NCBI GenBank assembly: GCA_000697475.1
Contig: JNEU01000922.1
Coordinates: 124,001 to 188,000 of the forward strand
DNA length: 64,000 nt
Direction of reading: 5' to 3'
Source: Lichtheimia corymbifera B2541
Lineage: Eukaryota; Mucoromycota; Mucoromycetes; Mucorales; Lichtheimiaceae
A model generated the notes under the pieces. It saw only the letters and a list, made by a program, of their open reading frames with translations. It did not search any database and was not told the DNA's origin. Below, in pieces: positions 1-10,383 of the stretch (positions are counted from its first letter, which is position 1; the number at the start of each line of letters is the position of its first letter). The position numbers and the translations under genes are program-made.

Positions 1-1222
1 AGAAAAGAAAAAAAAGAGAGGGAAAGTGAGAAGGGCTCAAGCTTATAAATCAAAAGAAAAATTTGGGGGGCTGTTCAAGTATAACAGGCAAGCGTGATGC
101 TGTTTGTTGTAGAGTATTCTATAAAGTGGTACAACAGAATGAGAGACATGGGCTTGCATTATAATTGACGCACACACACGACCTAGGTGTATAGGTCATT
201 GGTTTGATACACGAATAGCGTGAGTGGCTATCACATCATACACCCCACTGGATCAGAGATGGCTATAATTGACTGGCTGACAAAGCCTCGGCCATCACGC
301 AATTCATTGCGTTATTGTCGTTGGTCAGCGGTTGTCACAATGAAGCCTTTACGTTTCATCATTATCATTATCATCACTGCCCATACAATATTTCTCCTTA
401 CTTTGATCATCTGATCATGGTCGTATCCCGGTCACTGCTTCTATCTTTTTGTCGCTAGCATCATACGGCTCTTGGATTAATAACGATGCGGACAACAAAA
501 CAACCATCTCGGCGTCAATAACTCCGGATGGTGTAACATGTACCTCGCAGCGATGCTGTCTTGTGCTACATGCAACCATAATCCATATCCAGCAACTCGT
601 CGTAATCTCGCAATAAAACGTAAGGACTCGTAATCATGTCTATATATACTATGTGTGTAGATGCGTCGTCTATTCAATCCATTAGCACGTCGAGGATATT
701 GCGTTTCGATCCCAGCCTTTGAGCATGATGGCGGACCCCAGCATACCTGTGTATTATCGGCAATAGAAAAGTTTGACAGTTCTTGTTGACATTGTCATCT
801 TATACCTGTGTCTCTTGTACACGGCAGCAAAATATATCCCTTGGCAATGACATCGTTTTCATCTCAAGATAGCTATATTAAACTAAAGGGTATCATGTGC
901 AGGGCGACGCGCTCCAAAAGAATAAATTGTTCTCCTATGCATTGACTTTGGGTCTGAGATCTCGCAGCAGCAGCAGCAGCCACACACCTTCATTGTTTAC
1001 CTAAGCAAATCCATACGCCTATTACAAAGAGGAAAACTAGGGACCAAAATGATAGGCTACATCTGTTTACGTTATCACTCCTCCTTTAAGTTTATTTGAC
1101 CTTGTCGCGCACGTACAATTTTACCCCTTAATATCATATGGCAGATGGTATTATATAACTGCTTGATTTGAGCATAAGGGTCAATCCGATCCCACTCTCT
1201 TCTGCTATGCTTTATAAACATC
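1..1222. other. Intergenic, no gene recognised
   Basis: Only short overlapping reading frames without recognisable protein features are present. Simple-sequence patches include a CA run near 170-180 and a CAG run near 965-980. The last part is the upstream region of the phosphoesterase gene. A B-box-like string near 703 has no matching A box at tRNA spacing. Confidence 0.6.
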
Positions 1223-2826
1223 ATGTCTTTGAAGGCCGCCTTTTTGATGATTGGCTGTTGTGTTTTTCTGCTATTGGTTGTATGCAGACCTCTCGATAAT
1301 GACGAATCGATGATCAAGCATCTGGTAGTTTTAATGATGGAGAATCACAGCTATGACCACTTTCTTGGCAGCTATCCGTTAGCTGATGGCTCAAATTCAT
1401 CCATGTGCAACCCATTAAAGGATGATGATGATGATGATCAAATATGTGTTACACATGATGGTGCATTCCAGTAAGTGCTGTTTATGCAACTTTATAAAAG
1501 CCCAAATAATGATTGGCTCATCGCATATCCACATAGCACTGATGAACCGGAAAACTTTATACCGGATGTTGACCAGCAGATTTATGATGTTGACTTTGGG
1601 AGTAAGCCAGACTTGAATGATGACAAGCCGACCATGAAAGGATTTGTCAAGAATTACCTTCGGTATCGAGAAAAGAGGCGGGCTGCAGAAGTAATGCAGG
1701 GATTAAACGAGACCACCCTACCTGTACTCTACAAGTTGGTGCAAGAGTACGCCATATCCGATGTAAGTGTGTTGTCTTGATCAACCCTTGCTTACAACAA
1801 TGCTCATGCAGGCTCTTTGAAAAGCGGTGGTTTTCGTCTGTTCCAGGTATAAAAAAAAGGAAGAGGGATGATGTTATATATACGTGCTCTTATAACATGC
1901 ATTTATTCAAGGCTCAACATTTCCCAATCGCAACTTTTTGCATGCTGGCACGTCAGGTGGTGTGGTAACCAATGACATTCCCAAGCTTGGGTATCCATTC
2001 AAAACGACATTTGAAGCCTTGGATGAAATTGATGTCAGCTATGCCATTTACTCAGCCTCACCTTTACCGGCGACCATGCTGTTCAGATATTTTCGCATGC
2101 CATCACACTCGCCTGGATACAGAATGGAGCGCTTTTTTGATGATTGTGAAGCAGGCAATTTGGCATCCTACGTATTTCTAGAGCCGGCCATGTATGGATT
2201 GGATCAACGCACCTACAATGACCAGCATCCACATGCAGGTGCATTTTACGATTTACGACGTGGTGAAGAGCTGTACAAAAAAGTGTATGAAGCACTACGT
2301 GCAAGTCCTCAATGGAACGATACATTGTTTCTATTACTCTGGGTACAGCGTACCATTACTATGCATATAAACATGCAAGCCATGCTCACGAGTTGTTCCC
2401 CTTTATAGGATGAACACGGCGGCTTTTATGATCATGTGGCTCCGTGAGTAGGAAAGAGGGGGTTGAGGGGGCAACGCATGATGTTTATCACCTAGGCAAC
2501 ACAAAATGCTAAATGGGTACGAACATAGACCAACAGGTGTGGATAATCCAGATGGCATCACTGATCCCACTTTTGACTTTACGCGACTTGGTATTCGAGT
2601 GCCAGCATTGTTAATATCACCACGTATTGAAAAAGGGCTGATACTCCCTCAATCCCATATTCTGGAACACGCTTCGGTGCCGAGCACACTGCATGCATTA
2701 TTCGGCATGGAGCATCTGACGACGAGAGATGCCAAGGCAAACACCTTCCATCAATTTGCTAATATTAAAGAACCACGTACTGATTGTATTATTGAACTTC
2801 CTAAACCTGCTTGGGATTTGGATTAA
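1223..2826 (+). CDS. Secreted phosphoesterase (phospholipase C / acid phosphatase family)
   Basis: Predicted secreted hydrolase of the bacterial-type phospholipase C/acid phosphatase (phosphoesterase) family, which cleaves phosphate esters. I join six exons: 1223-1470, 1501-1762, 1825-1846, 1912-2342, 2409-2443 and 2496-2826, giving 442 aa with no internal stop. The N-terminus is a hydrophobic signal peptide. Family hallmarks follow in order: VVLMMENHSYDHFLGSY with the metal-binding E-N pair (about residues 36-52), RWFSSVPG, HAGTSGG, DEHGGFYDHVAP with Asp/His ligands, and a C-terminal RVPALLISPRI block. Exon 3 is only 22 nt and intron 1 only 30 nt, which is very short; reading on through intron 1 meets a stop at once. 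Family assignment is firm. Whether the substrate is a phospholipid or another phosphate ester cannot be told. Confidence 0.85.
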
Positions 2827-3009
2827 ATCACACATTTATTGATTCGTAAAATGAGAAACATGAATTTGAGATGACAAAGGGATGTCAGCACACGGTTGCC
2901 ATGTTTGGATATCCAAGAGCGGAATCTCAACTTTAAGCTTGTGCTCGGAATGAAGGATGGCCGGAGACGATCACAGCAAGTGTAGTCTTTTTTTTCCCTT
3001 TCCGCAATC

Positions 3010-4418
3010 ATGAAGCAACAGATGCCGACCAAGGGCAAACCAATGCTGCCACACAAGAAGAAACACCAGCAACGTTCTCTATGGTCTAAAAAGGAGCTTA
3101 TGAACTATCTCGTCAACCACCAAATAGGTACAGTCAACAAATAATATACAATCTACCTTATAGTCGTTGTTGCTGATGAGCGAGATCGCTTTCGGTAGAG
3201 GCGCCGCTTCGAGTCATTACTGCCATCGTTGCTGGTTACTTTCTCGGTTTGCCGTTGGTTGACAAGTTTATGTTTATTTCCAACCAACGCCCGGATGGTC
3301 GATTTGAAAAGAGTCCATGGGATATCACCTTCCTTATGTTTTACATCTGTGTCTTTACGGCTCTTCGAGCGGTTGTCATGAATCACATGCTCATCCCCCT
3401 TGCCAAGGCCGCCGGTGTGTCCAAAAAGAAGTATCAGCGTTTTGCAGAACAAGGTTACTCATGCTTGTACTACTCGATCAGCTTTTCTTGTGGTGCTGTA
3501 AGTAATGGAAGGGTCTAAGAGAGAGACTGTGTGTGTAAGTGTGTTTGAGACAACAACTGACACAACACGCCTATCATAGTATATCATGTATCATTCACCT
3601 TGGTATGATGATACTACTTACTTTTGGCGCGATTACCCAGTGACCGATTATGACAAGATCTTCAAGTACTATTACCTTGTGCAGTATGCATTCTGGCTTC
3701 AGCAAATCTTTGTCCTTCAAATTGAGGCTCCTCGCAAGGATTACCGTGAATTGGTGCTCCATCATATCAATACCTTGCTTCTTATCTTTTTCAGCTATGG
3801 CTGCAACTTTACTCGTGTCGGCAATGCAGTATTCGTGTACATGGATCTTCCTGATGCTATCTTGGCTGTAAGTGTTTTCGTGTGTGTGAGAAGAAAAGGG
3901 AATGCAGGAGGATCATGTGTTTATGTTTATCTCTTAGTTGGCCAAACTTCTCAACTATTCGCTCCCTGGCATGGTGTGCAACTTTACATTCGTTGTCATG
4001 TTGGTATCATGGATGTACACGCGCGTGTACTTGTATGGCGGCGTTATTTGGTCTACCTTCACCGAACCTGATCTCTACGTTCCCGAGTTCAAGTTGGATC
4101 CACTCAATGGCAATTGGTTCCCTTACTTTGTAAAGTACATTATCCTGGGCCTTATGTTGGGACTCTATATCTTGGTTCTTTTCTGGACTGTCATGATTTT
4201 CAAGGTGCTATACCGCGTTGTCACAAGTACGGCTGCTAGCGATGTGCGTTCGGATGATGAGGAAGAAGAGGAACCAGTTGAGCCAGTTGCTGTCGGTAAA
4301 CCTCGGTAAGCACATATTGCTTAATGACACATGTAACAAGGTTTACTCATACACACACACATGCAATAGTGAAAACATGGCTGATCTCACCAAGCGTCGA
4401 GCCGCTAATTCCAACTAA
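3010..4418 (+). CDS. LAG1: Ceramide synthase (LAG1/LAC1 family, TLC domain)
   Basis: Acyl-CoA-dependent ceramide synthase of the ER membrane, which N-acylates sphingoid bases. Exons 3010-3127, 3199-3497, 3580-3867, 3938-4305 and 4370-4418 give 373 aa. Several membrane segments are visible, and the Lag1 motif in the TLC domain carries the paired histidines (VLHHINTLLLIFFSY, around residue 200) followed by GNAVFVYMDLPDAILALAK. An acidic stretch (DDEEEEEPVEP) precedes the lysine/arginine C-terminus, as in fungal Lag1/Lac1 proteins. The last short exon matters: reading through its donor would end the protein 13 residues earlier. The N-terminus is basic and short; an alternative start lies four codons downstream. 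Which acyl chain length it prefers cannot be read from the sequence. Confidence 0.92.
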
Positions 4419-5198
4419 TACTCCCTTATATCTTAATGATCTCATGTATTTTCTTTTGTCTTTTATTGCTGCTTTGTTAGATTACCGCGTCGTCTTCACT
4501 CTTTTTTTATTACTATCCACCACCTAATGTCATTTTTTCTTATTCCTATCCTACCCCACATCCTCTTTTACTACTTGCACTTGTCCATACTTGAATGAAG
4601 AACCATCACAGCATTCTATACCTGCACACTTTGTATGAATGGTTAAACACGTGAAAGGGAGGGGGAGTTGGGTGTGATGTTTCACCGAGAAATTATCCGC
4701 GGGCAATTGTGTAACGTCAACATGCTATGAAATTCTACTCCTTTATTGCGGCTCAGTTTGATTTAATATAGTACATTGTTGTGGGAGAAAGAAGGAAACA
4801 AGGCGCAAGTGGTGCATCCTGAGTATATGAGCCTAATTCAATACCAGTAAAGTGCTTGTTAAACTAACATTGTGTCTAAACCAGGGATTTGTCAACCATT
4901 TAGGCTACCCTTCATTTTTAGGTTCATGCTAAAGAATGGTGTCAAACGCAATGATCATCATTACCTCGCACTAGCCTGTATCAGCATGAGATGAGTGATA
5001 CTCTTGCTATGGCATAATCGAAATCGTGAATCATGTATTACAGCATTTTCCTCGGTTCTCTCCTTTGCCCCTAAGCCAAGGCATTAATTTTATTACAACT
5101 TCTAATAAGTGATACTTTGTACATGAAATTCTATAGTTAAAGAATATATTTACAGATTAAATATGCTATAAGCTCGCAAGCAATCACTACAAGCACGG
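4419..5198. other. Intergenic, 3' flank of ceramide synthase
   Basis: AT-rich sequence with no supported reading frame. The first few hundred bases probably hold the 3' UTR and polyadenylation region of the ceramide synthase gene. The tandem repeat array begins at the right edge. Confidence 0.5.
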
Positions 5199-5890
5199 GT
5201 CTTGATTCAAGAAACTCCAAGAGAACGCATTGTAACCATTTGTTAGTATGATAATACAATACCAAATCCAATACATGTTCTTACCTAGCAACCAGTAACC
5301 ATGCAACACTCGTGATGGCTTTGTGTGCGTGCGAGGAAGAGATCTCCACAAAGACCTTGTAGCCCGTAAACACATCGATCCAGCACATAATAGCTCGCTG
5401 TGCATGTGAGGAAGAAGATCCCACAGAAACCTTTGTGGCCCACATACACAACAAGAACAGGTCTTGATTCAAGAAACTCCAAGGAGAACGCATTGTAACC
5501 ATTTGTTAGTATGATAATACAATACCAAATCCAATACATGTTCTTACCTAGCAACCAGTAACCATGCAACACTCGTGATGGCTTTGTGTGCGTGCGAGGA
5601 AGAGATCTCCACAAAGACCTTGTAGCCCGTAAACACATCGATCCAGCACATAATAGCTCGCTGTGCATGTGAGGAAGAAGATCCCACAGAAACCTTTGTG
5701 GCCCACATACACAACAAGAACAGGTCTTGATTCAAGAAACTCCAAGGAGAACGCATTGTAACCATTTGTTAGTATGATAATACAATACCAAATCCAATAC
5801 ATGTTCTTACCTAGCAACCAGTAACCATGCAACACTCGTGATGGCTCTGTATGCCCAGGAAGAGATCTCCACAAAGACCTTATAGCCCGT
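5199..5890. repeat. 263-bp tandem repeat, about 2.6 copies
   Basis: The string GTCTTGATTCAAGAAACTCC recurs at 5199, 5461 and 5724 (spacing 262 and 263). Copies one and two are almost identical; copy one lacks one base (AAGAGAACG versus AAGGAGAACG). The third copy is partial and diverges near 5850-5890. Because 263 is not a multiple of three, open frames on the minus strand run from copy to copy while switching reading frame, producing three overlapping phantom ORFs. On the minus strand each complete unit holds a consensus 5' splice site (CTAG/GTAAGAACATG) and a perfect TACTAAC branch-point-like string, so the unit may derive from an exon-intron segment of a gene. The identity of that gene was not recognised. 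Confidence 0.9.
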
Positions 5891-6431
5891 ATTTACAATG
5901 AGCTTCTGTGTTAATAGTAAAAAACCAAGGGCGGCCACGACAGAAGGAAAATTATAAAGGGTCATGCGGAGCACACGTCACCCATGCACCAGTGCCAGCT
6001 TATCTTCAGTTGGCGTCTGCTACCGGTTAATCCATTTACCTACTATGTATCTTTCAATTTTATGCCCACTGTGATAAACAGCACCAATACCTACATTTAC
6101 GGAGGAGCCATCATACCACTACAATGCAACAATCACCAAGTCGATATTTTTCCAGATCCCCAGTCATCACTGCCCGCCTACCATTATTTTCCATGTTTAC
6201 ACGCCCAAAATCCTCATCCCTCTTGGCATTACTTAGTACACAAATATCACAACAACCACGTTTTCCATTCAATATATATCCTTTTACAGTTACATGGAGA
6301 ACCGAGTATGATGATGGAATCATTTACAATATTATATACGATGTGGTATGAATGGATACTTCAAGGGTTGGGAGAAATTAGGATGAAAAGGCAAAATAAT
6401 GTAAAATAGGTCGGGATGACATTGAGGATGA
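5891..6431. other. Intergenic, no gene recognised
   Basis: Open frames on both strands (the longest 5984-6409, plus strand, 141 codons) overlap each other in different frames. None shows a domain, signal peptide or credible splice structure. I treat them as chance ORFs. Confidence 0.45.
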
Positions 6432-8418
6432 TCAGCGTGTACGTTGTCTCTTGTTTGGTGAAATATAAACGCTATCCAGGCTTCGTATGCTTGATGATGG
6501 TTCACTCTCTATAAACTGCCGTATCGAGATTGCACTGGTAATGATATCATTCTGCAAATATGATTACTATTAAGCTGTGTTTCATCGTGCTGAACATACC
6601 TTTAAGCGCCATAGTTCACGCACGACAACAGGGAAACGTTCAGCAAATGTGGTTGGCTTGATATCCAAATCGATCGTTCGACACCTCTTAAAAACATATA
6701 GGCGTTCCTTTGGCATCCATAACTTGAAAATTTGCATCTGCTCACCTGGTAACATAAGTATTAATAAGACATATGGTTCCTTAACACCCCTGTATGGCTC
6801 CATCAGTACTTACGGTAAAGCAAAAGGCCATACAAGCGAACCTTATAGAGGGCTTCCCGGTCACCTTCATACTTCTTCGCAAGGGTTTGCAGCATAATCT
6901 TCATGGACTTCCCAAGCTTGTTCTTGTCCCCAAGGTAATGCTGATGGTTGGTGGTGTCTGGTGGCCCGGCAATCTCGATCAAACAGAGCTCAGTATTCAT
7001 ATCACGGTCATAAATGACACCATCGGGGATGACTGCTCGTGCTTTTCTCTCATCTTCCGGTTGCGCTTCGTCGATGGATCTTTCGTGCGCTTTTAGCGAT
7101 TGACACCTAATAAAAATATAAAGTGAGTACTTCTCATAAAAGTAGATCTATGCTTATGGTTTCAGACGTACCAATGTATGCCTAAATGAAGGCCTTTTTT
7201 GTGGTTTTTGACAAGGATTTCTTTGAGCAATGGAGCTACAAATTCGATCTGATAATGGCTTTCTCCAGGGTTGTTGAAATCAAGGCGGTCGGTACTAGCA
7301 TTACACATGTCAGCTAAACACTATCATCATCATCATTCAATGTTACTCACCATATCTTGGCCATATTATGAACTTGCTTCTCATAAGTATGCAGTTTGTT
7401 TTCATTGAGCTCCTTCAGACGCTTCTTCAGACACTTGTTGAGACGCTTTGATGATGACGATTTCTTGAATTTGTCAGAATTAGTATACATGCGAGGACTA
7501 GTAAAACCAAACAAACCTTATTGACATGGATTGTGATGCTCTTTGAAAATGAATACGCTTGTCCAGGTGTGCCGAGTCTTGGTTCATCCTTTAGATCAAT
7601 CTCATCTGATGGCTCTGCAACTGAGACTTGTTCCAACAGCTCATTGTAATCGGTGCCCAGAGCCAGCTTGCTACTTGAAGGACCTTTTCTGGTGAGATCC
7701 AATATCCCATAATAGAGGAGACTAAGAAGCAAATATTAGATTACATCCTTGAAGTAGAGTAACACACTTACTCCTGTTTGTGCAATCGGGTTTCATGCTT
7801 AAGCTGAACACGGGCTTGCATCAACTTATTAACAGCTTCATCCATGATGCTCCATTTTAGCTCCTTCATTCCTGATCGGGACTCTTTTTGCAAGCTCTCT
7901 GATACTGGCACCACTTGACGGTCGAACATCTTCAGGCTCTCAAATACTTGTTTCTTCTTGATCTGGTTGCGTATAATCTTGTAATCATGCTACATATTTA
8001 TGGTTAATGAGATCTCGTAACACATATTGAAAACTGTAGATACCTCGATCTTTTTATCCACCAACATGCACCATGTAGCGTCATCGACATTGTCCGTGGA
8101 ACACTTGAAACACCGGTTAAGCCCGTTATTGCACTGTCAAGTTGTATCCATTCTGAGAGCTTATATTACCTTTTTATAGTTGCTGCGTATAGTTGCCATG
8201 ATGAACCTGCCGACCCAAGCACGCTTCAATTCCAGTGGTTCATGCATTCCATAGTCGTGGCGTAATATAAGAGATTCGCAGGACGTCAAGAAATCGCTTA
8301 GTTTTGCTGTTTCACGCCGTTTGCTTTTGGCTTCAATGAAGTTTTCAATGACTACAAGGCATAATGAGCTGGTGACTATCGACGCATGGAGAATCAGTTT
8401 ACCGTCTTTGTAGTCCAT
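6432..8418 (-). CDS. Unknown 9-exon protein, possible degenerate nuclease-like core
   Basis: Not assigned to a named family. Exons on the minus strand (high to low): 8170-8418, 8044-8133, 7772-7989, 7517-7721, 7351-7463, 7172-7294, 6814-7106, 6600-6745 and 6432-6551. They sum to 518 codons with all phases matching, so the gene looks intact. The protein is charged. A Cys cluster (CNNGLNRCFKC) lies near residue 85. The best conserved-looking part is C-terminal: IPDGVIYDRD, then ELCLIEIAGPPDTTNHQH, then a helical lysine-rich stretch and strand-like segments (KVRLYGLLLY, MQIFKLWMP, RLYVFKR). This layout recalls expanded uncharacterised Mucoromycota proteins and vaguely a PD-(D/E)xK fold with Ala in the Lys position; both are impressions. 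The start is uncertain: an upstream exon could splice to 8406 in frame. Confidence 0.6.
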
Positions 8419-8740
8419 AAGGAAAGAAAGGTGAAGTTATGCACAGTCGACTGCGGAATTGCAGCAATCACCATTTTACCAAAGACTCACTCGCGTATCT
8501 CCGATCCATCAGCCTGGGCGTCTCCCACTTTGTACCATTGTCACACATAAATATCAGTAGTTTTCAAATAAAGATGTTCCAGTGCTTAATCTTATGGTTT
8601 CCTATCAAATCATTCTGCTCAATCAAGATCAGCAGCACTTAATCTCAACATGATACCAGCATGCATGTATATGTGTGAAATCATTTAGATTGTGTTATAA
8701 TAGGTGGGGATACTCATTACGACTATGGGTTGTATTCTTT
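8419..8740. other. Short intergenic region
   Basis: Lies between the start of the unknown 9-exon gene and the 3' end of the GPI-anchored protein gene, both on the minus strand. It may contain an additional 5' exon of the unknown gene (an ATG near 8542 followed by GTGAGT), but nothing else is recognised. Confidence 0.4.
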
Positions 8741-9678
8741 TTAGATAAACATGGCAATGGCAGCAACGCTGGCACCGAAAACGACAGCCAAGTTGTTGAT
8801 AATAGTGGTAGCAGCAGCTGAGCTATCGTCACCATCGACGGATTGAGCTTGAAGAACTTCGTTCTTGTCACCAGGGCTGTTGCTTGCAGAGCTGGATGAA
8901 GGAGCTGCGCTGGTATTATCACCATTGGATGAGGAAGGCGTAACAGCACCCACAGAGCTATCGCTGTTACCACTGCCACTGGCCACAGGAGCTGATCCTG
9001 AGGCAGAAGAAGAAGCAGCAGCATCACTACCACTAGCAGCAGGAGAGGGGACAAGATCATCACCAGGATTATAAGGACCGCTGTAATCACCTTCGACAAT
9101 GTGAGCGCACCCCTTTGAACTAATACCACGATTACAGAACTCCCTGCTGTGACAGCAACGCACACAATAGGTGTGACCCAAGGGTTCGATGAGGTTGACG
9201 AAGTGCTTCCATCCAGCACAGGTTGCTTGCTTGGGCATGGCAATATCATATTGACCACCTTCATCTGTAACATTCAATTTCATCTTTGCAGGGTCAATTT
9301 GGCCTGTCACTTGGACGAAATCCTTGGTTTGAGAATAATGAGCAGAAAGAATGAAGCCATCAGTCAATTGACCAGCGGATTTAGCGTTGGGGGTGTTGCC
9401 GGTACAAAACGCATTGCCCATGTATTCAGTGGATGCAATGTTTCTATATTTTCGGGGTAAAATAAGTTTGTTGGTCGATCCATCTTATCCCTCAGTGCAT
9501 TTTGACTTTTTTACCTGTCAGTGGAGTCTGTGGGTGGCAAAAAGGTACAAAAGTTGGAACCATCCACAAGCTCAATTACTTTGTAGGGGTTATCATCACC
9601 GGCAGTGGCATCGCTGCTACCAGCGGCAACCACCATAGAAAGGAGCGTAGCAAATGTCGTCGCCAAAAGGACGCGCAT
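8741..9678 (-). CDS. GPI-anchored secreted surface protein
   Basis: Predicted cell-surface protein of 288 aa from two exons (9515-9678 and 8741-9443) split by a 71-nt intron. It begins with a signal peptide (MRVLLATTFATLLSMVVAA). The folded part, about residues 35-165, carries at least nine cysteines, including FCTFLPP, FCTGN, CAGWKHF and CVRCCHSREFC. A Ser/Ala/Gly-rich stalk of about 100 residues follows. The C-terminus is a hydrophobic tail (NLAVVFGASVAAIAMFI) typical of GPI attachment. The N-terminal block resembles a widespread fungal secreted family of unknown function with a conserved F-C-[TS]-F-L-P-P motif. No catalytic residues are evident, so a structural wall or adhesion role is only inference. 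It needs the GPI pathway, to which SEC53 and PIG-F in this window contribute. Confidence 0.82.
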
Positions 9679-10383
9679 CTTTATATACAGATATGGGTAA
9701 AAAGGAAGGGAAGGGAAGGGAAGGAAAGAGAGAGAGAAGGAAAAAAGAGGTATATAAGAGTAAAAGTAGCCAAAATAAGATAAATAGAGAATCTCGCTTT
9801 TATATCCAAGTTCGGTGATTACCGCTCTTTTCATAAAGTCAATGTTGCACATGCAACGTCGATCGAAATCTCTAGGGTTTCCTATCGCGAGATGAGTTTC
9901 CCAAAACCAGGTATCTCGAGCAACCATCCACACAATTGGGACGCAACACACACCTCTATTCTTAGATAATTGCAACAGCAAAAAGATGCATTTGTGTGTA
10001 TCTTTTGGCGGAATTCAGAAAATCTCTTGCAATTCGTCAGGTACAACAACATGCAATTCTTTGTGTCCCTCTCCCCCCTGCCTCATGGTAACACTAAATG
10101 AAGATCGGTCCCCCTCCCCCATTTTCTCCGCCACACAATGAAACTGTCATTTTGTCGCTCCCCCACACATAATACCCAGTCGTGCTCAAAAGTCCGTTCA
10201 CCAGATCATTTATATATGAACATGATCTTGAAACGACATACGTAAGAAAGCGTTAGATAGGAGGATGGATGGTGATAGTGAACATGGGAAGGGGATCGTA
10301 CAAGTTGGTGTATGTTGTAGTAGTGGTGTCATATATGGAATCGTGATCGCTGGAGAAGGGAGAGGTAGAAAGCTATGTGCAAG
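9679..10383. other. Intergenic: upstream region of the GPI protein and 3' flank of LARP1
   Basis: A purine-rich tract (repeated GGGAAGGGAAGGGAAGG) at about 9700-9750 lies just upstream of the GPI-protein start. On the coding strand it is a pyrimidine-rich leader of the kind common in fungal promoters. C-rich runs occur around 10060-10160. No gene is supported. Confidence 0.45.

Noticed and set aside
695..715. tRNA B-box-like string GTTTCGATCCC
   Set aside because: No A box at suitable spacing and no cloverleaf could be drawn.
5187..5874. Overlapping minus-strand ORFs of 72-127 codons
   Set aside because: They recur because the 263-bp unit is repeated with a frame shift at each copy; the same peptides appear in different frames.
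5984..6409. 141-codon plus-strand ORF
   Set aside because: Two other frames are open over the same bases and the peptide shows no domain or signal; likely chance in AT-rich DNA.
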